64,000 bases of DNA from Arsenophonus sp046530935 (lineage in GTDB: Bacteria > Pseudomonadota > Gammaproteobacteria > Enterobacterales > Enterobacteriaceae). Each line of letters begins with the position of its first letter. Position 1 is the stretch's first letter. Made by a program: the position numbers and the translations under genes. Location: NCBI GenBank assembly GCA_046530935.1, contig JBHEQW010000002.1:1-64000 (forward strand), read 5' to 3'. Below the pieces are notes generated by a model. It did not search any database and was not told the origin of the DNA. It saw nothing but the letters and a program-made list of their open reading frames with translations. Below are positions 1 through 11,994 of this stretch, one piece after another.

Positions 1-915
1 CTATGCTTGCAAGAGATAAAAATATGACTGCTTTCTAACTCATTGCCAAGGTAGATTGTCCAATTGGAATCCTGAGTAACTTGTCATTACTGCAAATGAC
101 AGATCTTTTTTTAGTAGTTTTGCGATTGAATTATGGCTATTATGATATAGATTTACCATTGTCAAATTCCTCATAAGCATTATCACTACTCTTATGAATT
201 TCTATTAGCCCTATATTAGCATTATTATTGTATTAGGTTGTTAGCTCGGATGAACTTTTGGTATTATCATGATTCTTTATTCTTGTTTCATATACATACT
301 TGTAGCCTCATTTTAAAATTGTTCTATATTATTTTTGGTTGTTTTGATTTTGTCTACTTCGCTTATTAGCTGATAAATGGATAATTTTACTTTCTTTAAT
401 TGATAAAGATTAATTATAGATAAAGATTAACTATATCGATGTTTTTCACTACCATGTGCAATGTTGGTGAGTTAGATAATAAATTTGCGGAATTCATTTA
501 CAGGTATTTACTACCTAAAAATCTTCTCTTATACTTTTTGAGTTAATTTTATTATCTGATTCAACCAGAATAGCCTCTAATATTTTTATCAGATTGACTA
601 TTTGCTAATGAATCCGTACTGAAGAGTCCTACTTAACTCCTTCACTAGCAACAGTATTTTTACGCTAACGTCAAAAAATTATCGCCTAAGAAATTGATCG
701 ATATGGCTAGCTAGCCTGATCTAGCACCATTACTATTCGCATAAGTGTTAGCACTATAATGAATTAATACAATATACAATATATATTGTAGGCTTTTGAT
801 TGTGCAAGCGCTCAAGCCTCCATCTATAGAATTAGATTATCTATGCTAATAGATTCATGTCACGCATTTATTTAATACTCCCATCATTGCACATGATAAT
901 ACTGTTTTTATTTAT
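1..915 (-). pseudogene. Decayed YadA-like trimeric autotransporter, cut by the left window edge
   Basis: This is a degraded second copy of the intact adhesin at 10723-11994, read on the minus strand. The reverse complement of 1-90 aligns with 11515-11600, and 440-540 aligns with the first neck region of the intact gene near 11095-11190, including the ACAGGTATTT stretch. The ATG has become ATA at about 913-915, and the GGAG ribosome site of the intact copy is lost. Frameshifts and stops are spread throughout. It covers roughly residues 1-290 of the intact protein; the membrane anchor would lie beyond the window. It ends the left arm of a large inverted duplication. No product is expected. Confidence 0.85.
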
Positions 916-1542
916 TTTATTTCAATTTTTTTTAACTAAATAAATATAATATTCAGCTATATATGCTTAACATGTGTTAACTTTCCATGAATCATGCAAG
1001 CAAAAAAATAAATTTTTTAATTGATTTGATAGAATTTTAATATGAAAAGTTGTTTGCTAGATATCTCCTTTAACTCCTCAATACTTTTTAATAAAGTATT
1101 GATGATTTTTTGCAGTAAGGAAAAGAAGTCTTTCTGATGTTTCAAATATATACAATTTTCAAATAAAAATTTTTGCTAGTGGCCTTCATTTTTATAAATG
1201 ATCAGTTTTTGTTGATGCCAATCCATTGATATGCGAATTAGGTTGCCTTTCCATACTTGCACATTACATATCTAGCCATGTAGAGATTATTAGATGTTAT
1301 ACTGCTCATCATGAATGATATGAAATAATCAAGATCCTATCGCTATCTATAAAGATAACAACAATTAGATACAACCTTTATCTTCCTATTGACTTATGTA
1401 TACATATATATAAGTTTTATTAGTTATATCAAATACTGGCACGCCTGTTAAGATAAGGTGACGTACCCAGTAGCTAATTGAGTTGTTATAGTACACAGCA
1501 CGCAATGAAAAAAGCTTCATTTTGGAAATTTTTGTATCTAAT

Positions 1543-1752
1543 TTAAAGCATTTTATTTAAGGCCAATGGCAGCGCACCACAGTTTTGCTCCACTAAATGA
1601 TCATACCAGTTTTTCTTGCTTTCTAAATAGTAGTTATAAGATTTATTAGCAATAGAATCTAACTTGCTTGTAATCTCATGTATCGTTAAATGATATATTT
1701 TTGTATCTGAATTACATTTTTCTTTTAATGCTGTCTTTAATGTCATCAACAT
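1543..1752 (-). pseudogene. Short unrecognised relic conserved in both arms
   Basis: An open frame of 69 codons on the minus strand has a partner in the right arm around 9890-10110 (plus). The partner is broken by frameshifts but keeps matching pieces, such as LESKKN here and ESKKN there, and QNCG here against MQNCG after frame correction. The shared peptide suggests an ancestral small gene about 0.6 kb upstream of the adhesin. I do not recognise a family. It could equally be chance preservation of an open frame in repeated DNA, so I do not claim an expressed protein. Confidence 0.25.
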
Positions 1753-2969
1753 TTTTTATATCTGCTTTTTACTCTAATTACGTCTTTATCTCTTTAGCAT
1801 TTCTTGTGTCTCATTTATCTTCTACTTACACATGTAATACATATTAATCGATTTAAGTTTAACAATTTTCCATTAAGTGTGTAACGCAAAAAATTCAACA
1901 ATGCTATTGTCCACCATAAAAATATCAATCTTTTAAAGAAAGTAAAGGATGCAAGTATTTGCTACAATTTAAGCACGTGCCGCATCGTTATTATTGTTGA
2001 GCTATCTGATATTAATTGTATATGTTTTGTCTGTAGCTGAAAATAAAGTTTCTTAAGCAAATAGTAATTTAGTATCAGTATTAACAGGTTTTATCATGTA
2101 AGGATAATTTACATCTTTGTTTTTTATATGTATATTAATATACCAAAGGTAAAGATAATAAATTATTGCTATTTCATTTAGTATCAGATGTTTTTATAAT
2201 AGCGATAATTGTCGCAGCTCTAACCCTGGTTGTGTATTGTATATGATTATGATCAATTCATAATCTGTAAAATAAAAGAAGATGGCTTAAAATTTATAAA
2301 AACTTTATTGGAATTGAGTATTCAAGATGAGCATTCGATTAAATCAAGCTGGATACATTAAGTTTGTTTATGGTGTTTGCTGAAAATAGAACTGTTAAAA
2401 ACATAAGAATTTTAGAATTATTACACCAATAGTTATCTTAAAAAGAGCTACAATGAAGTATTTTTGTAAACAAAAATATTGATAAATATAACCGGAAAAT
2501 CAGTGCAATTAACTATCTTTTTTAATAAAAAAAGACAAATAATCGCAATTATTAGCTTTTATATTTTATACAAAAGTAACTGTTAGAATAAAAAAATTCT
2601 ATCATTCACTACACACTATATTAGATGAATAATTGAATAATATGCTATTCATGCAGAAAGAACACTTCAGTAAGCTTTTTTATTTATTAGCAAGCAAGAT
2701 ATATATTAGCTGATTACTTGGAATATATTCTGCAGTATAAAACACTAAAAATATAGCATAATAACTGCATAAGTAAACTCAACATCAATTTTGTAATTGG
2801 TATTGTATTGTGATATCATCCCTTAACACTGCAGTAAATGTACCAAATATCTCCAGTCAAAGTTAACTATCCTTTCTTATTAAAATACTATATCCCACAA
2901 ATCAGAACTTATGTCTTTATAGACAAATTTATTAAATATATAAAATTTTATTTTTATTTGGCTCTGTTA

Positions 2970-3480
2970 TGCTAGCATAAATTTATGGAAGCTCTAATTG
3001 TTTTGTCCAGGATCATTATATAGATCTACGTCGCACAGTCATATTCATGGCAAGAGATACCTACTGATGGATATAATTAATGACAAGATATCATCATGAT
3101 GAGCCTCAGTCATCATGAGTAACTGCACACTTAAAATAAGAGTTGCTCTTCTTAAGGCCACCAAAGAGCTTGTGTCTTACTTTGACTAGAGTGATGTTTA
3201 TTTTTTGTAATTATGTTTTTGGAATAAGATAGCTTATATACTGTTAATTGATTTTGTAAATTGATTTTAACAATTAAGATATACTATACTATAGATGTAT
3301 CCTACATGCCATATAAATAGTTTTAAAAAATAAGGTATATTATCTTTGATCCATTGAATTAACTCATCCGCAATGCTGCTAAGAAACCTGATAAGTTACA
3401 GCAGTTGAGCTTGACCTAGAAAATATTCTGCAACAACAGGATGAACATCGCCTTGATAGTTAGGAAATTGCTCCCTCTTT
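2970..3480 (+). pseudogene. IS256-family transposase, 5' fragment
   Basis: The stretch is the mirror of the start of the minus-strand IS256 relic at 7540-8745; for example TGATCCATTG followed by AACTCATCC occurs in both. Reading frames after 3390 resemble the early IS256 (mutator-type) transposase segment that precedes the conserved VRNGY block, an acidic helix ending in a (Q/E)HRL-like piece. Similarity stops near 3480, so only the first quarter remains. It is non-functional. The family call rests on the better-preserved copies at 15280-16620 and 32600-33520. Confidence 0.6.
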
Positions 3481-5355
3481 AACTGGAGAGGAAGAGGGGT
3501 GGTTAGCCTTCTTTTCTAAAAAAAAGACAAGATCGGTTTCCTTTGCTATATTGTAAGTGACAACTTCATAGAAGTTGTGTGCTCTTTTTGAGCAACTTAT
3601 TCACTAATTTTAGAGATATTTAATCATAGGTTTAAACCTTAATAACTATACCTTTTTCTATTTTATCCATTCTTTCTGATAAGAATTACGTTGTAGAGAC
3701 TGCTATCTAAGCTTAGCCTTAATAAAAAATAGCCTATCGATACACAGAATGCATTTCTACAGATCTTTATCTAAGAATCCTTTCATCAGAAAGGCGAACA
3801 TAGTTTTTTCTGATTTTTGTTAGCGCTCATCTACAGACCGCCAATTATATACATTTGGTAATAATGTGCCTTATTTACAATTCAATAAAAATTATAGTGC
3901 CGCACCATCTTAAAATGTCTTCCAGTAGGTATGGCTAACATAGCGAAAAAGTATTCCTCGTTCGCTATGTTAAAAACACATTTCCTCTTTATTGGTGAAG
4001 AGCATTTTCATTAATATCTGTAGTATACATCTTTAGGAAAAGTTGCCATTGCTTTCTGTCAGGGGATATATGCCAAAGACCAAAAAAATTACTGGAATTT
4101 ATCAGGCATAGGTATAAGCCATTAAAAGACGAATGACAGTACCACCCTCCCACATATTTCTTCAATCGCTCTTTTTTTTAAAGAACAACCAACGGAATAT
4201 ATGATGTGTAATATCTAGATGCCACTGGTGATGGAGACATAAATATGCGGATATTGATTGAATTGTCGAGCATAAATCTGGAAGGCAGAGATTATATTAA
4301 TCTTAATACCCTGTTTTAAGTGCCTACTGCAGCATAGATCTGCTGATGGAGTAAAACAGAGCATTTGAGTCGTGGCAAGTTATTGTTGAAAAAAAAGCCA
4401 AATAAGATGTAAGGATAGTGAAAGTAATATATTGCTAGTCGCAGTCGAGTAAAATAAGCACCTGTTCTGTGTGCTAACAACTGCCCAATAGCTTTTAAAC
4501 TGCATGAATTTCAAACTTTTAATTTATAGCCTTGACAGAAAAACAGTTATTTTAACATTGAAACAGAGGCGCAGAAGTGGCATCTAACCCACATGGCATA
4601 AAATGCCTAAGGCAAATATTCGCTTAATATATAAAACTGGTCTACGAGTTGAAATTTTCACAGTGTTTTTTAAGAAAATTATTCAAAGTGTCATCAATTC
4701 TGAAAAATAATTTAGTTTAGTGAATAATGGATAAGATCTTGGTAAATTACACTCTTGGTATATCTTGCAAAAAAAACAAAAATTCTTATCTTATCCAAAT
4801 TTGTCATGTCTATTGGGACAGTTATCTTTGGGTTTGTTAAAGTTGGCAAAGGAGGCAATGATTATCACACCATAATTCTTTATAAATGATGAATTTGTCA
4901 GCAAGCATATGTTTTCAATCATATCCACCTCAATGAAGACTTGTATCTAATGTCATCGGGCTTGCTCTTTGGCATTTGCTCAAAGCCACGCCTAATCGTC
5001 ACTAGAGAGGGATAATAGTTGCCAATCTAGAAAAAATTGGAGACAGAGTAAAATGCATTGCTGTATGGTCTTTTTTTTGTCATAAAAAATTTAGTTAGTC
5101 TATCATGATTAATTTCGGAATGTAAATCATAAAGCGCTTTGGATAAACATGCGGTGGGCAAACACCTGAAGTCATATGATATCTTTCTAAGTTACTCGGT
5201 TTTAGCTTTTTAGTAGATTTGTTCCTAGCATCAGGATGAATTCACAAAAAAATTATGACTATATTGTTGGCAAAAGTTATTTCTAGAAATCCATTAGTAT
5301 TGATATAAAGGATTTTAGCCACAGCGCTTGCCATGAAAAATCAAATAATCATACA
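3481..5355. other. Eroded DNA, no gene recognised
   Basis: Stops occur in all six frames at short intervals. The minus strand around 4840-5020 gives a short readable peptide, including FEQMPKSKPDDI, that may be part of a former gene, but I cannot assign it. The words CTATATTGTAAGT and TTAGAGATAT with similar spacing occur both at 3540-3625 and at 27575-27645, hinting at another diverged duplicate. Confidence 0.4.
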
Positions 5356-5359
5356 AATC

Positions 5360-6230
5360 AAATAGACTCTTTTCTTTCCATTCTCCAGGATAACATAAAA
5401 CTGCATCTCATTAGTTGGTTAGGCCATAATCTATAGGATGATATCAATTCATACATTGAAAAAATTCATTCCACTTTTCCTGCCAATATTATTGCAGTGA
5501 ACATTTTATCCGCTTGGGACATTGATTTATGGTTACAGCGATATCCTTGCACAATCTGCTATTGCAGGGAACCATTTAACAATCTTGCTGAAAGTTCTCT
5601 TGTAAAATCATGTACATCATAATGATAAATGCTTTAGTTTTATATATGCGATGTATGTTTAATAGTTTAATTTTGCAAAAGTAAACGAGACAAATAGTGA
5701 TTGATTTGAAAATAGTGTTTGGATTGGCATTACTGCTTCCTTTCTTCAGCGCTGACAACTAACATAAATGCATTAACTGGTATTGTTGAAGTTGATGAAA
5801 TAGTTTTTCATGAATTCTTTAAAGAGAAGTGTTCTATTCTATCTAGAAAAGACCTAGGAAACTCTGGATAGCAAAAGATAAAATGAAAAAATAAATCATG
5901 TGATCTTAATCTCCAGAGATCGACATGGTTATATCAGCGATGAAACTCTTGAAGAGTTTAATGCAAAGTGCATTATTACATCTTTTCTTGAGCCTAACAT
6001 AGATAAAGAAACTTTCCATTGCTCGGATGGAACAAAGTTGTACAAAACCTTTTCTAGCAAGCATAAAATTAGTTATTGTCGCATAATAAGGTTAAATAAT
6101 TATAGAGCTATTGATAAGGAATTTCAAATTTAAAATATGAACAATGATATCAGCCGATTAAAAGGATAGCTAAGTAGATTCCATGATATATGGTTGTTTT
6201 ATTTAATGAGCATTATTATCTGTAGTGTGC
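5360..6230 (+). pseudogene. IS1595-family (ISXO2-like) transposase relic
   Basis: Several frames together spell an ISXO2-like DDE transposase. Around 5780 there is a GIVEVDEIVF block, the first catalytic-acid motif of the form G-I-V-E-x-D-E. Then 5900-6133 is an open stretch with ISRDRHGYISDE and a CSDG motif holding the second catalytic acid, followed by a degraded N-x-x-x-SRLKG tail near 6140-6165. At least three frameshifts or stops separate the pieces. Related relics occur at 16610-16995, 25690-26000, 34200-35000 and 36590-37490. It sits near the symmetry centre of the inverted duplication. Confidence 0.75.
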
Positions 6231-6309
6231 TGATATTACGGCTGGAACTGATTCATAATAATAGTGCACTGGAAATTCATAATTTTATATTGGATATTGA
6301 GCGTATTTT

Positions 6310-7110
6310 TCTGTGCGTCAGAGATGTATGTAGTACTCACTGATTGGCAACATTACAAAAAGTTCGATTTCCTGTAGTGTGATGACAGATAGTCGGAATG
6401 CATGACAGATAGTCGGAGTGCATGGTAGTATACTAAAAGTAGATTTTCTATTAAGCATTGAAAATAAATATTTTGGGTGGTTATTACATCTTTTAATTCT
6501 TTGAAAAAGCTATATTTCAGTCTGTCCATTTTATAGTTATAGCTGTGATAAGAAGTGAAGCCGCCAATTTTCACACTTTAGTTGAAGGCGTTTTGAGTTA
6601 CTAATGTTTTTAGCTTCTTATCATGTTTGTTTTGCCATCATGATTTGCTAGCAGTAAAACCATCATCATTATAAAAAACTTTTATCATTAATTATCTCTT
6701 GTTTTTGTATTATTTTTAATATTATTAACCAATACTATTTAAGCTTGATTTTTAAGATTTTATCTAATTATTTTTTGCATCTTATTGCAGTGCTTTTAAA
6801 TTTTGTTTTTATTATGTGTGTTTTTTATATTTTGTGATGTGATTTTTGATTAATTTTTTTATTCTTAGTGAATTTTTTAATTCTCAATTATTCTCAATTA
6901 AAAGATAATCAAAGCTCATTTCCATCGAAACAGTTTATATTGAAGATAGCGGATCTGTTTTGCTTTCCATTTTTGCTATGATCCAGCATATCAGAATTTT
7001 TTTATCCTTGCTGCTTTTTAGCAATTGAATATAAGTTTATGTCGTCGTATGCTGGATTAATTTTTCTGTTTTTTTGTTCAATTAATTCCTGAAGAATCCG
7101 TTACTTAAAC
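6310..7110. repeat. Diverged repeat shared with 54700-55400, unrecognised
   Basis: Blocks line up in the same order and orientation. CTGATTGGCAA plus TTCGAT occur at 6341-6365 and 54731-54755; AGATTTT then ATTGAAAAT at 6440-6465 and 54807-54830; TTTTTTGTTCAAT at 7071 and 55321. The minus strand may have held a gene, since 6353-6574 is open, but frames disagree between the copies and I recognise no family. There is a fresh-looking 20-base tandem duplication (GACAGATAGTCGG...) at 6380-6425. From 7110 to 7540 I see nothing. Confidence 0.55.
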
Positions 7111-7539
7111 CGGCTATTTTATAGCTTATATTATTATGTACTTTTACATTAAATTCAAAAAATGCTAGATGAATGACTTCATATCTATCATACTATATGA
7201 GATGACATCTAGATGTGTCTTTAATGTATTTGACTCTAAGTAAATAAATAACTAATTATTTGGAAATAAAATGAATCACTAATTTCTGTAAAAATAATTT
7301 ACACATTAATTTTATTTCTAATAAAGCCTTTATTAATCAAGCAAAGTTTTTTTCTTTCTTATAAAGATTCTATCTTGTTAAACTAATCAATAGCAATAAA
7401 AAGCGTTTTGGAAAAAACTTTTTAGTTTATTTAATGTGAACATCACTGAGAATTATATCGATATTTAACGCTTGTTCTTTATGCGGTGCCTTAGTAGTTT
7501 TTTTGCTATTAAGTACACAACAGTCAACCACTTTGAGTT

Positions 7540-8745
7540 ACAGCCCAAGCTCAGTTTAAGTTTGATGCTTTGTTAATTTGTTATCCATCCTTAAATTGGA
7601 TGTTAGTTATCAGCTTAAATAGCATTAAACTGTTTGATTTATCGAACCAGAGTTTTTTGCTCGTCAGCTTCTCATAATGGGTCACGCTCTCGTAAAAGCC
7701 AATTTACAATTAGATTTCCTCGCTTTTATTGACGTTCAGTGCGTTCTAATGAACGGAATTAGCTTCTTACATCCCAATGATTCAGTGATTTAGATAATGA
7801 GCAGCAAAAAAGGCGATTATCTTGCCTGACAGAAGTGTATATACTTTCATCTCAGAAATAAATGTACCGTGTATATCACTTAAATCACGCAGGTAGTAGC
7901 ATTTACTCTTTTCTTCAAGTCATTGTTGTTTCAGCCTGCTGATTGGTTTCTGTTTAGAGAAATAGTATATATCTCTGATCGAGAAGCCCTAACAGGGCTT
8001 TATAAAAATTACTGATAGATATATACATCTAGCATGGTACAAAAACGTGGTAGCAATTTTTTTGATGCTTCTTGCACCCTTTAGATAAAGTGGCGCAATG
8101 AACTATTGAAGCATATTATGTTGACTCTGCAATATCTATGATATTGTCAGGCACTTTAATTTCAAGATCACCAATAACAGTCTATATAATGTTTGATGTG
8201 GCAAATAACCGTTACTGACATACACTGGCTATAGGAAAGCCAGTCAATAATTCGGTGTTCTTCAGCATGTTCTATCATGTTATATTAATATGGATTCGAG
8301 ATCAGCCTCAATAGCTGTGACTATAAGATTCTGCCTGGAGCCATTATGGATGAGTTCATGCAATGGATCAGAGATAATATCTAGTTTCGTGTATATCTGT
8401 ATGGTATCTTTTTTATGGCGTATCATCCATATATTTTGTTAAAATCATTTACGAAATCAAATAACAAGATTGATATGTAACTATTTTTAAAACGTATATA
8501 CACTAGAAATGAGCATAAACTATACATAAAGTAAGACACAGGCTCTTTTTGATCTTAAGAGCAGCACTAATTTAGCTGTTATAGAGTTTTCCACTAACAA
8601 GTGAGCGATCAGCCTCATCACAATCACTAGTGATCATGATATTTTATCCTAAACTATATTCCATCAGTATTTATCTTGCAATGAATAGGTCTGTGTGCGA
8701 TGAAGATCTATATAATTGTCATTGACTAAATAATTATAGCTTACA
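7540..8745 (-). pseudogene. IS256-family transposase relic
   Basis: The minus strand aligns over its length with another minus-strand relic at 41225-42770 and, inverted, with 15280-16620. The 3' end carries an ATCCTTAAATTGGATGTT block shared with 41225-41280. Fragments such as AIEADLES and EEHRIIDW near 8250-8320 match the IS256 transposase region before its VRNGY block, and SKKLWF near 7650 matches KELWFK in the 15280 copy. Many stops and frameshifts make it dead. It lies in the right arm of the inverted duplication; its mirror is the fragment at 2970-3480. Confidence 0.65.
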
Positions 8746-11600
8746 GAAATTCAACTAGCACAATGTGGTAGAGCATTTTAACAAGAAATTAGAGTTAACT
8801 TTGACTTATGAGATGCGCTACAAATATAAGTATGCGATAGCAATATACAATACTAATTACAAAATTGTTGTTGTGTTTACTTGTGCAGTTATACAATATT
8901 TTAATATTCCGTACTGTGTACTACATTCCATGCATTATCATGCAATATATATCTGGCTTGCTAACGAATGAAAAAGCTTACATAAGTATTCTTTCGTAAT
9001 GAATATAAGATTATTCTTATATTCATCTAAATGTAGGGGTAAACTTTTTTTTGTTCTAAAAGTTACTACTGTATAATTATAATAGCTAATAATTACAATT
9101 AATTTTTTATTTTTATCAAAAACAAAATCAATTGCACCAGATTTTTTTAGTTATATTTATCAATATTTTTGTTTACATAAACTATTTTTTTGTTTAGATA
9201 AAACATTTTTTACACACCCTTGTTGAAGGTAAATGCTAGTGCGAATTTTAAAATTTTTATGTTTCAACCATTCTTGTGTTTTTACCAAGCATCGTAAATA
9301 ACCTTAACATATCCATGTTGCTTTAAATACCAGACTCATCTTGTTTAGTCAATTTTAATTGACTAAACAAGATGAGTGAAAAAAGATAATAGCATTAAAG
9401 TTTTTATAAATTTCAAGATATCTTCTTTTTTTTAAAGATTAGGAATTAATCATGACATACAAGATATAACCGCAGTCACAACTGCGTCAGCTAGAGCTAT
9501 TATAAAAGCATTTTACACTAAATGATATGCCAATAATTCATTAGTTTTATCTGGTATATTAATATCTATAAAAATGGGAAATATAAATTATCCGTACATA
9601 ATAAAATCGGTTAACACTAATAGTAAATTAGTCTTCGCTGAAGAAACTTCATTCTTATCTACATATAGAACATAATACAATTAATTTAAGCTACAATAAC
9701 AATAATAGCGATGCAGCATGTCTTTTAGTGGTAGCAAATACTTACATCCTCTACTTTCTTCAAAACATGGATACCTACATTTTGGACAATGGTATTGTTG
9801 AACTTATCTTACTATCTTTACTATCTAGTGAAAATTGTTAAATTTGAAACGATTAAGCTATTACAGGAGTTGGTAAAAGATAAAACATAAACAAGCAGTG
9901 TTGCTGATATTAAAAACAGCATTAAAAGGTAAAACAAATATAAAAATACCTCATTCCAACGATACATACGTGACAGATTACAAGCCAATTACATTTCATT
10001 GCTGATAAATCAGACAACAGTTATTTAGAAAGCAAAAAAAACAAGCATCATCATTCAGTGATGCAAAATTGGTATAGCTGCCATTGACTTAAATAAAATA
10101 GTTTAAATTAGATACAAAAAATTCTAAAATAAAGCTTTAATTTCGTGCTGTAAGACAAAGCAATTAGCTACGCGTGTCACCTTATAAAAAGCGCGCCAGT
10201 ATTTGATATAACTAATGAAAATTTTATATATATAATATATATATGTAGTTAATGTCAACCTAAAATAGCTACATAATTGTTACTGGATAGCTATAGAATC
10301 TCGATTATTTCATATCATTGAGAGATGGAGCAGTATAAGACCTTATAATCTCCATGGTTATATGTGCAATCTACAAGCATGTAGAGATCCCATTAATTCT
10401 CAGTTGGTATCAACAAAAACGATCATTTATAAAAAGAAGGCTACTTAGCAAAAAATTTTTTTGAAAATTGGATATATTGAAACATCAATAAAACTTTTTT
10501 CTCTTAAAAGTCATCAAGACTTTATTAAAATTATCATTGGGTGTTGCGTACTGGATCCGGATATCTTGGCAAACAACTTTCATACTTAAAAATTCTATTG
10601 AATCAATTGAAAAAATTCATTTTTTGTTTTTTTAGAATTCATGGAAAATTAAATACATATTCAGAATATGTAGCTATATATTATATTTATTTAGTTAAAT
10701 AAATCAAAACGGAGATAACGTAATGAATAAAAAAACAGTGGTAACCTGTGCAATAATTGGAGCATTAACAAATGTATTGCCTGTGTTAGCAATAGATTCT
10801 GATTATATGGAAAAGCTTGAGCTTGAACAATCAAAAGCGCATAAAATATCTGGTATTAATTCATATAGTGCTGGTAGTTATGCGAACAGTAATGGTGATA
10901 GCTCAGTTGCGATAGGCATATCGAGCAATTCCTGGGGTGATGATTCATTGGCGTTAGGTAGAAATGCTGTTGCTCGTGAAAGGAGTTCAGTAGCACTCGG
11001 TTCGGATTCATTAGCAAATAGACAATATGATAAAAAAATATTAGATGCTATTTTGGTTGAGCAAGATAATCAAATTAATTCAAAAAATATAAGAGAAGTT
11101 TCTTTAGGTAGTAAAATACCTGTAAGTGGATCCCCTAAATTTGTTAGCCAAATTACCAATGTTGCACCTGGTACTGAAGACACTGATGCAGTTAATCTTT
11201 ATCAATTGAAGAAAGTAAAGTTGACCATTGATGACCGAATCGGTGAAATAGACAAAATTAAAACAACTAAAAATAATGTAGAACAATTCCAAAATGAGGC
11301 CAATGATGCATATGAAGCAACAGTCAAGAATCGTGATAATACCAAAAGTGCAGCCGAGGTAACAATCCAATACCGTAATAATGCTAATATAGCGCTAACA
11401 GAAACTCAGAAGCATCGTGATAATGCTTATGACGCATTAACAAGGATAAAGGTAGATGAAAATAGCGCTGATTCAATCATAAAACGACTAAAAAAAGAGG
11501 CATCATTGGTAGAATGGCAAGTTACTCAGGATGATTCCTTGGCAATCTATATTGCCAAGGAATTAGAAGGCAATCATATTTTTGTTTCTGGCAAGCAGGG
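8240..11600. repeat. Right arm of the inverted duplication
   Basis: This is the mirror of 1-3480. Outside the IS256 relic and the adhesin it is non-coding. The 204-base open frame at 8765-8971 lies in repeated AT-rich DNA and has no counterpart frame in the left arm, so I do not call it a gene. 9400-10720 holds the promoter-side DNA of the adhesin plus the broken partner of the 1543-1752 relic. Confidence 0.85.
9334..9377. repeat. Perfect 21-bp inverted repeat (hairpin)
   Basis: Two perfectly complementary 21-base arms (9334-9354 and 9357-9377) are separated by two bases. The arms begin ACTCATCTTG and end GTCAATT. The mirror position in the left arm (around 2290-2330) keeps only a short AAGATGAG word, so either the palindrome has been lost there or it was gained here. 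A perfect 21-bp stem in such eroded DNA suggests recent origin or selection. It could be a terminator-like hairpin, a protein-binding palindrome or an insertion end. Confidence 0.7.
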
Positions 11601-11994
11601 AGATAGAGTGATAAGTGGTGTAGCTAATGGTGTAAGAAATACTGATGCAGTGAATGCTTATCAGTTAAACACGCTCAGGACTGCTACAAATTATGCTAGT
11701 ATATTGACACAAGAAAATAGCTCACAAATAAATCATCTTGAGGATAGATTTTTGAAAAATAACATAAAAATTGAAAGAGGATTCGCAACTGCTGCGGCAT
11801 TAACCGGACTTTTCCAGCCTTATGGGGTCAGTAAAGTGAATTTCACGGCAAGTATTGGTGGATATGGTGCTTCTCAGGCTTTAGCAGTTGGTACAGGCTA
11901 CCGTATTACTGAAAATGCTGCTGTTAAAGCTGGGGTTGCTTATTCAGGTGGAAATAACATGATGTATAACGCCTCATTTAATATTGAATGGTAA
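10723..11994 (+). CDS. YadA-like trimeric autotransporter adhesin (intact)
   Basis: The protein (423 aa) should form a trimeric outer-membrane adhesin (type Vc secretion). Residues 1-23 are a signal peptide with a VLA cleavage site. Residues 47-98 hold YadA head repeats of the SVAIG / SLALG / SVALG kind. Neck motifs lie at about 141-162 (QITNVAPG then DTDAVNLYQL) and 295-315 (NTDAVNAYQL). Coiled-coil stalk, including repeats of the form RDN-A, fills about 165-260 and 320-349. Residues 350-423 form the C-terminal anchor with four beta strands, ending in Trp. It is short for the family. The ATG follows GGAG by eight bases. It is the only intact adhesin here; its inverted copy at 1-915 is dead. 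A role in host-surface attachment is inference. Confidence 0.93.
   Translation: MNKKTVVTCAIIGALTNVLPVLAIDSDYMEKLELEQSKAHKISGINSYSAGSYANSNGDSSVAIGISSNSWGDDSLALGRNAVARERSSVALGSDSLANRQYDKKILDAILVEQDNQINSKNIREVSLGSKIPVSGSPKFVSQITNVAPGTEDTDAVNLYQLKKVKLTIDDRIGEIDKIKTTKNNVEQFQNEANDAYEATVKNRDNTKSAAEVTIQYRNNANIALTETQKHRDNAYDALTRIKVDENSADSIIKRLKKEASLVEWQVTQDDSLAIYIAKELEGNHIFVSGKQGDRVISGVANGVRNTDAVNAYQLNTLRTATNYASILTQENSSQINHLEDRFLKNNIKIERGFATAAALTGLFQPYGVSKVNFTASIGGYGASQALAVGTGYRITENAAVKAGVAYSGGNNMMYNASFNIEW

Larger units (their letters stand above)
1..3480. repeat. Left arm of a large inverted duplication
   Basis: The reverse complement of this stretch aligns along its length with 8240-11600. Anchor matches are 901-970 with 10670-10740, 1430-1660 with 10000-10210, 1860-2000 with 9710-9850, 2460-2600 with 9050-9190, and 2970-3400 with 8330-8745. 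The arms have diverged by many substitutions and small indels, so the duplication is old. The left arm carries the dead adhesin copy and a 5' piece of an IS256-family element. Between the adhesin start and the IS256 piece (916-2970) I see no other recognisable gene. Confidence 0.85.

Noticed and set aside
8765..8971. 68-codon plus-strand frame in the right arm
   Set aside because: Tyr/Ile-rich, AT-driven, no ribosome site, and not preserved in the mirrored left arm.
11104..11370. Open frame antisense to the adhesin
   Set aside because: Shadow of the intact trimeric autotransporter; cysteine/isoleucine-rich with no motif.
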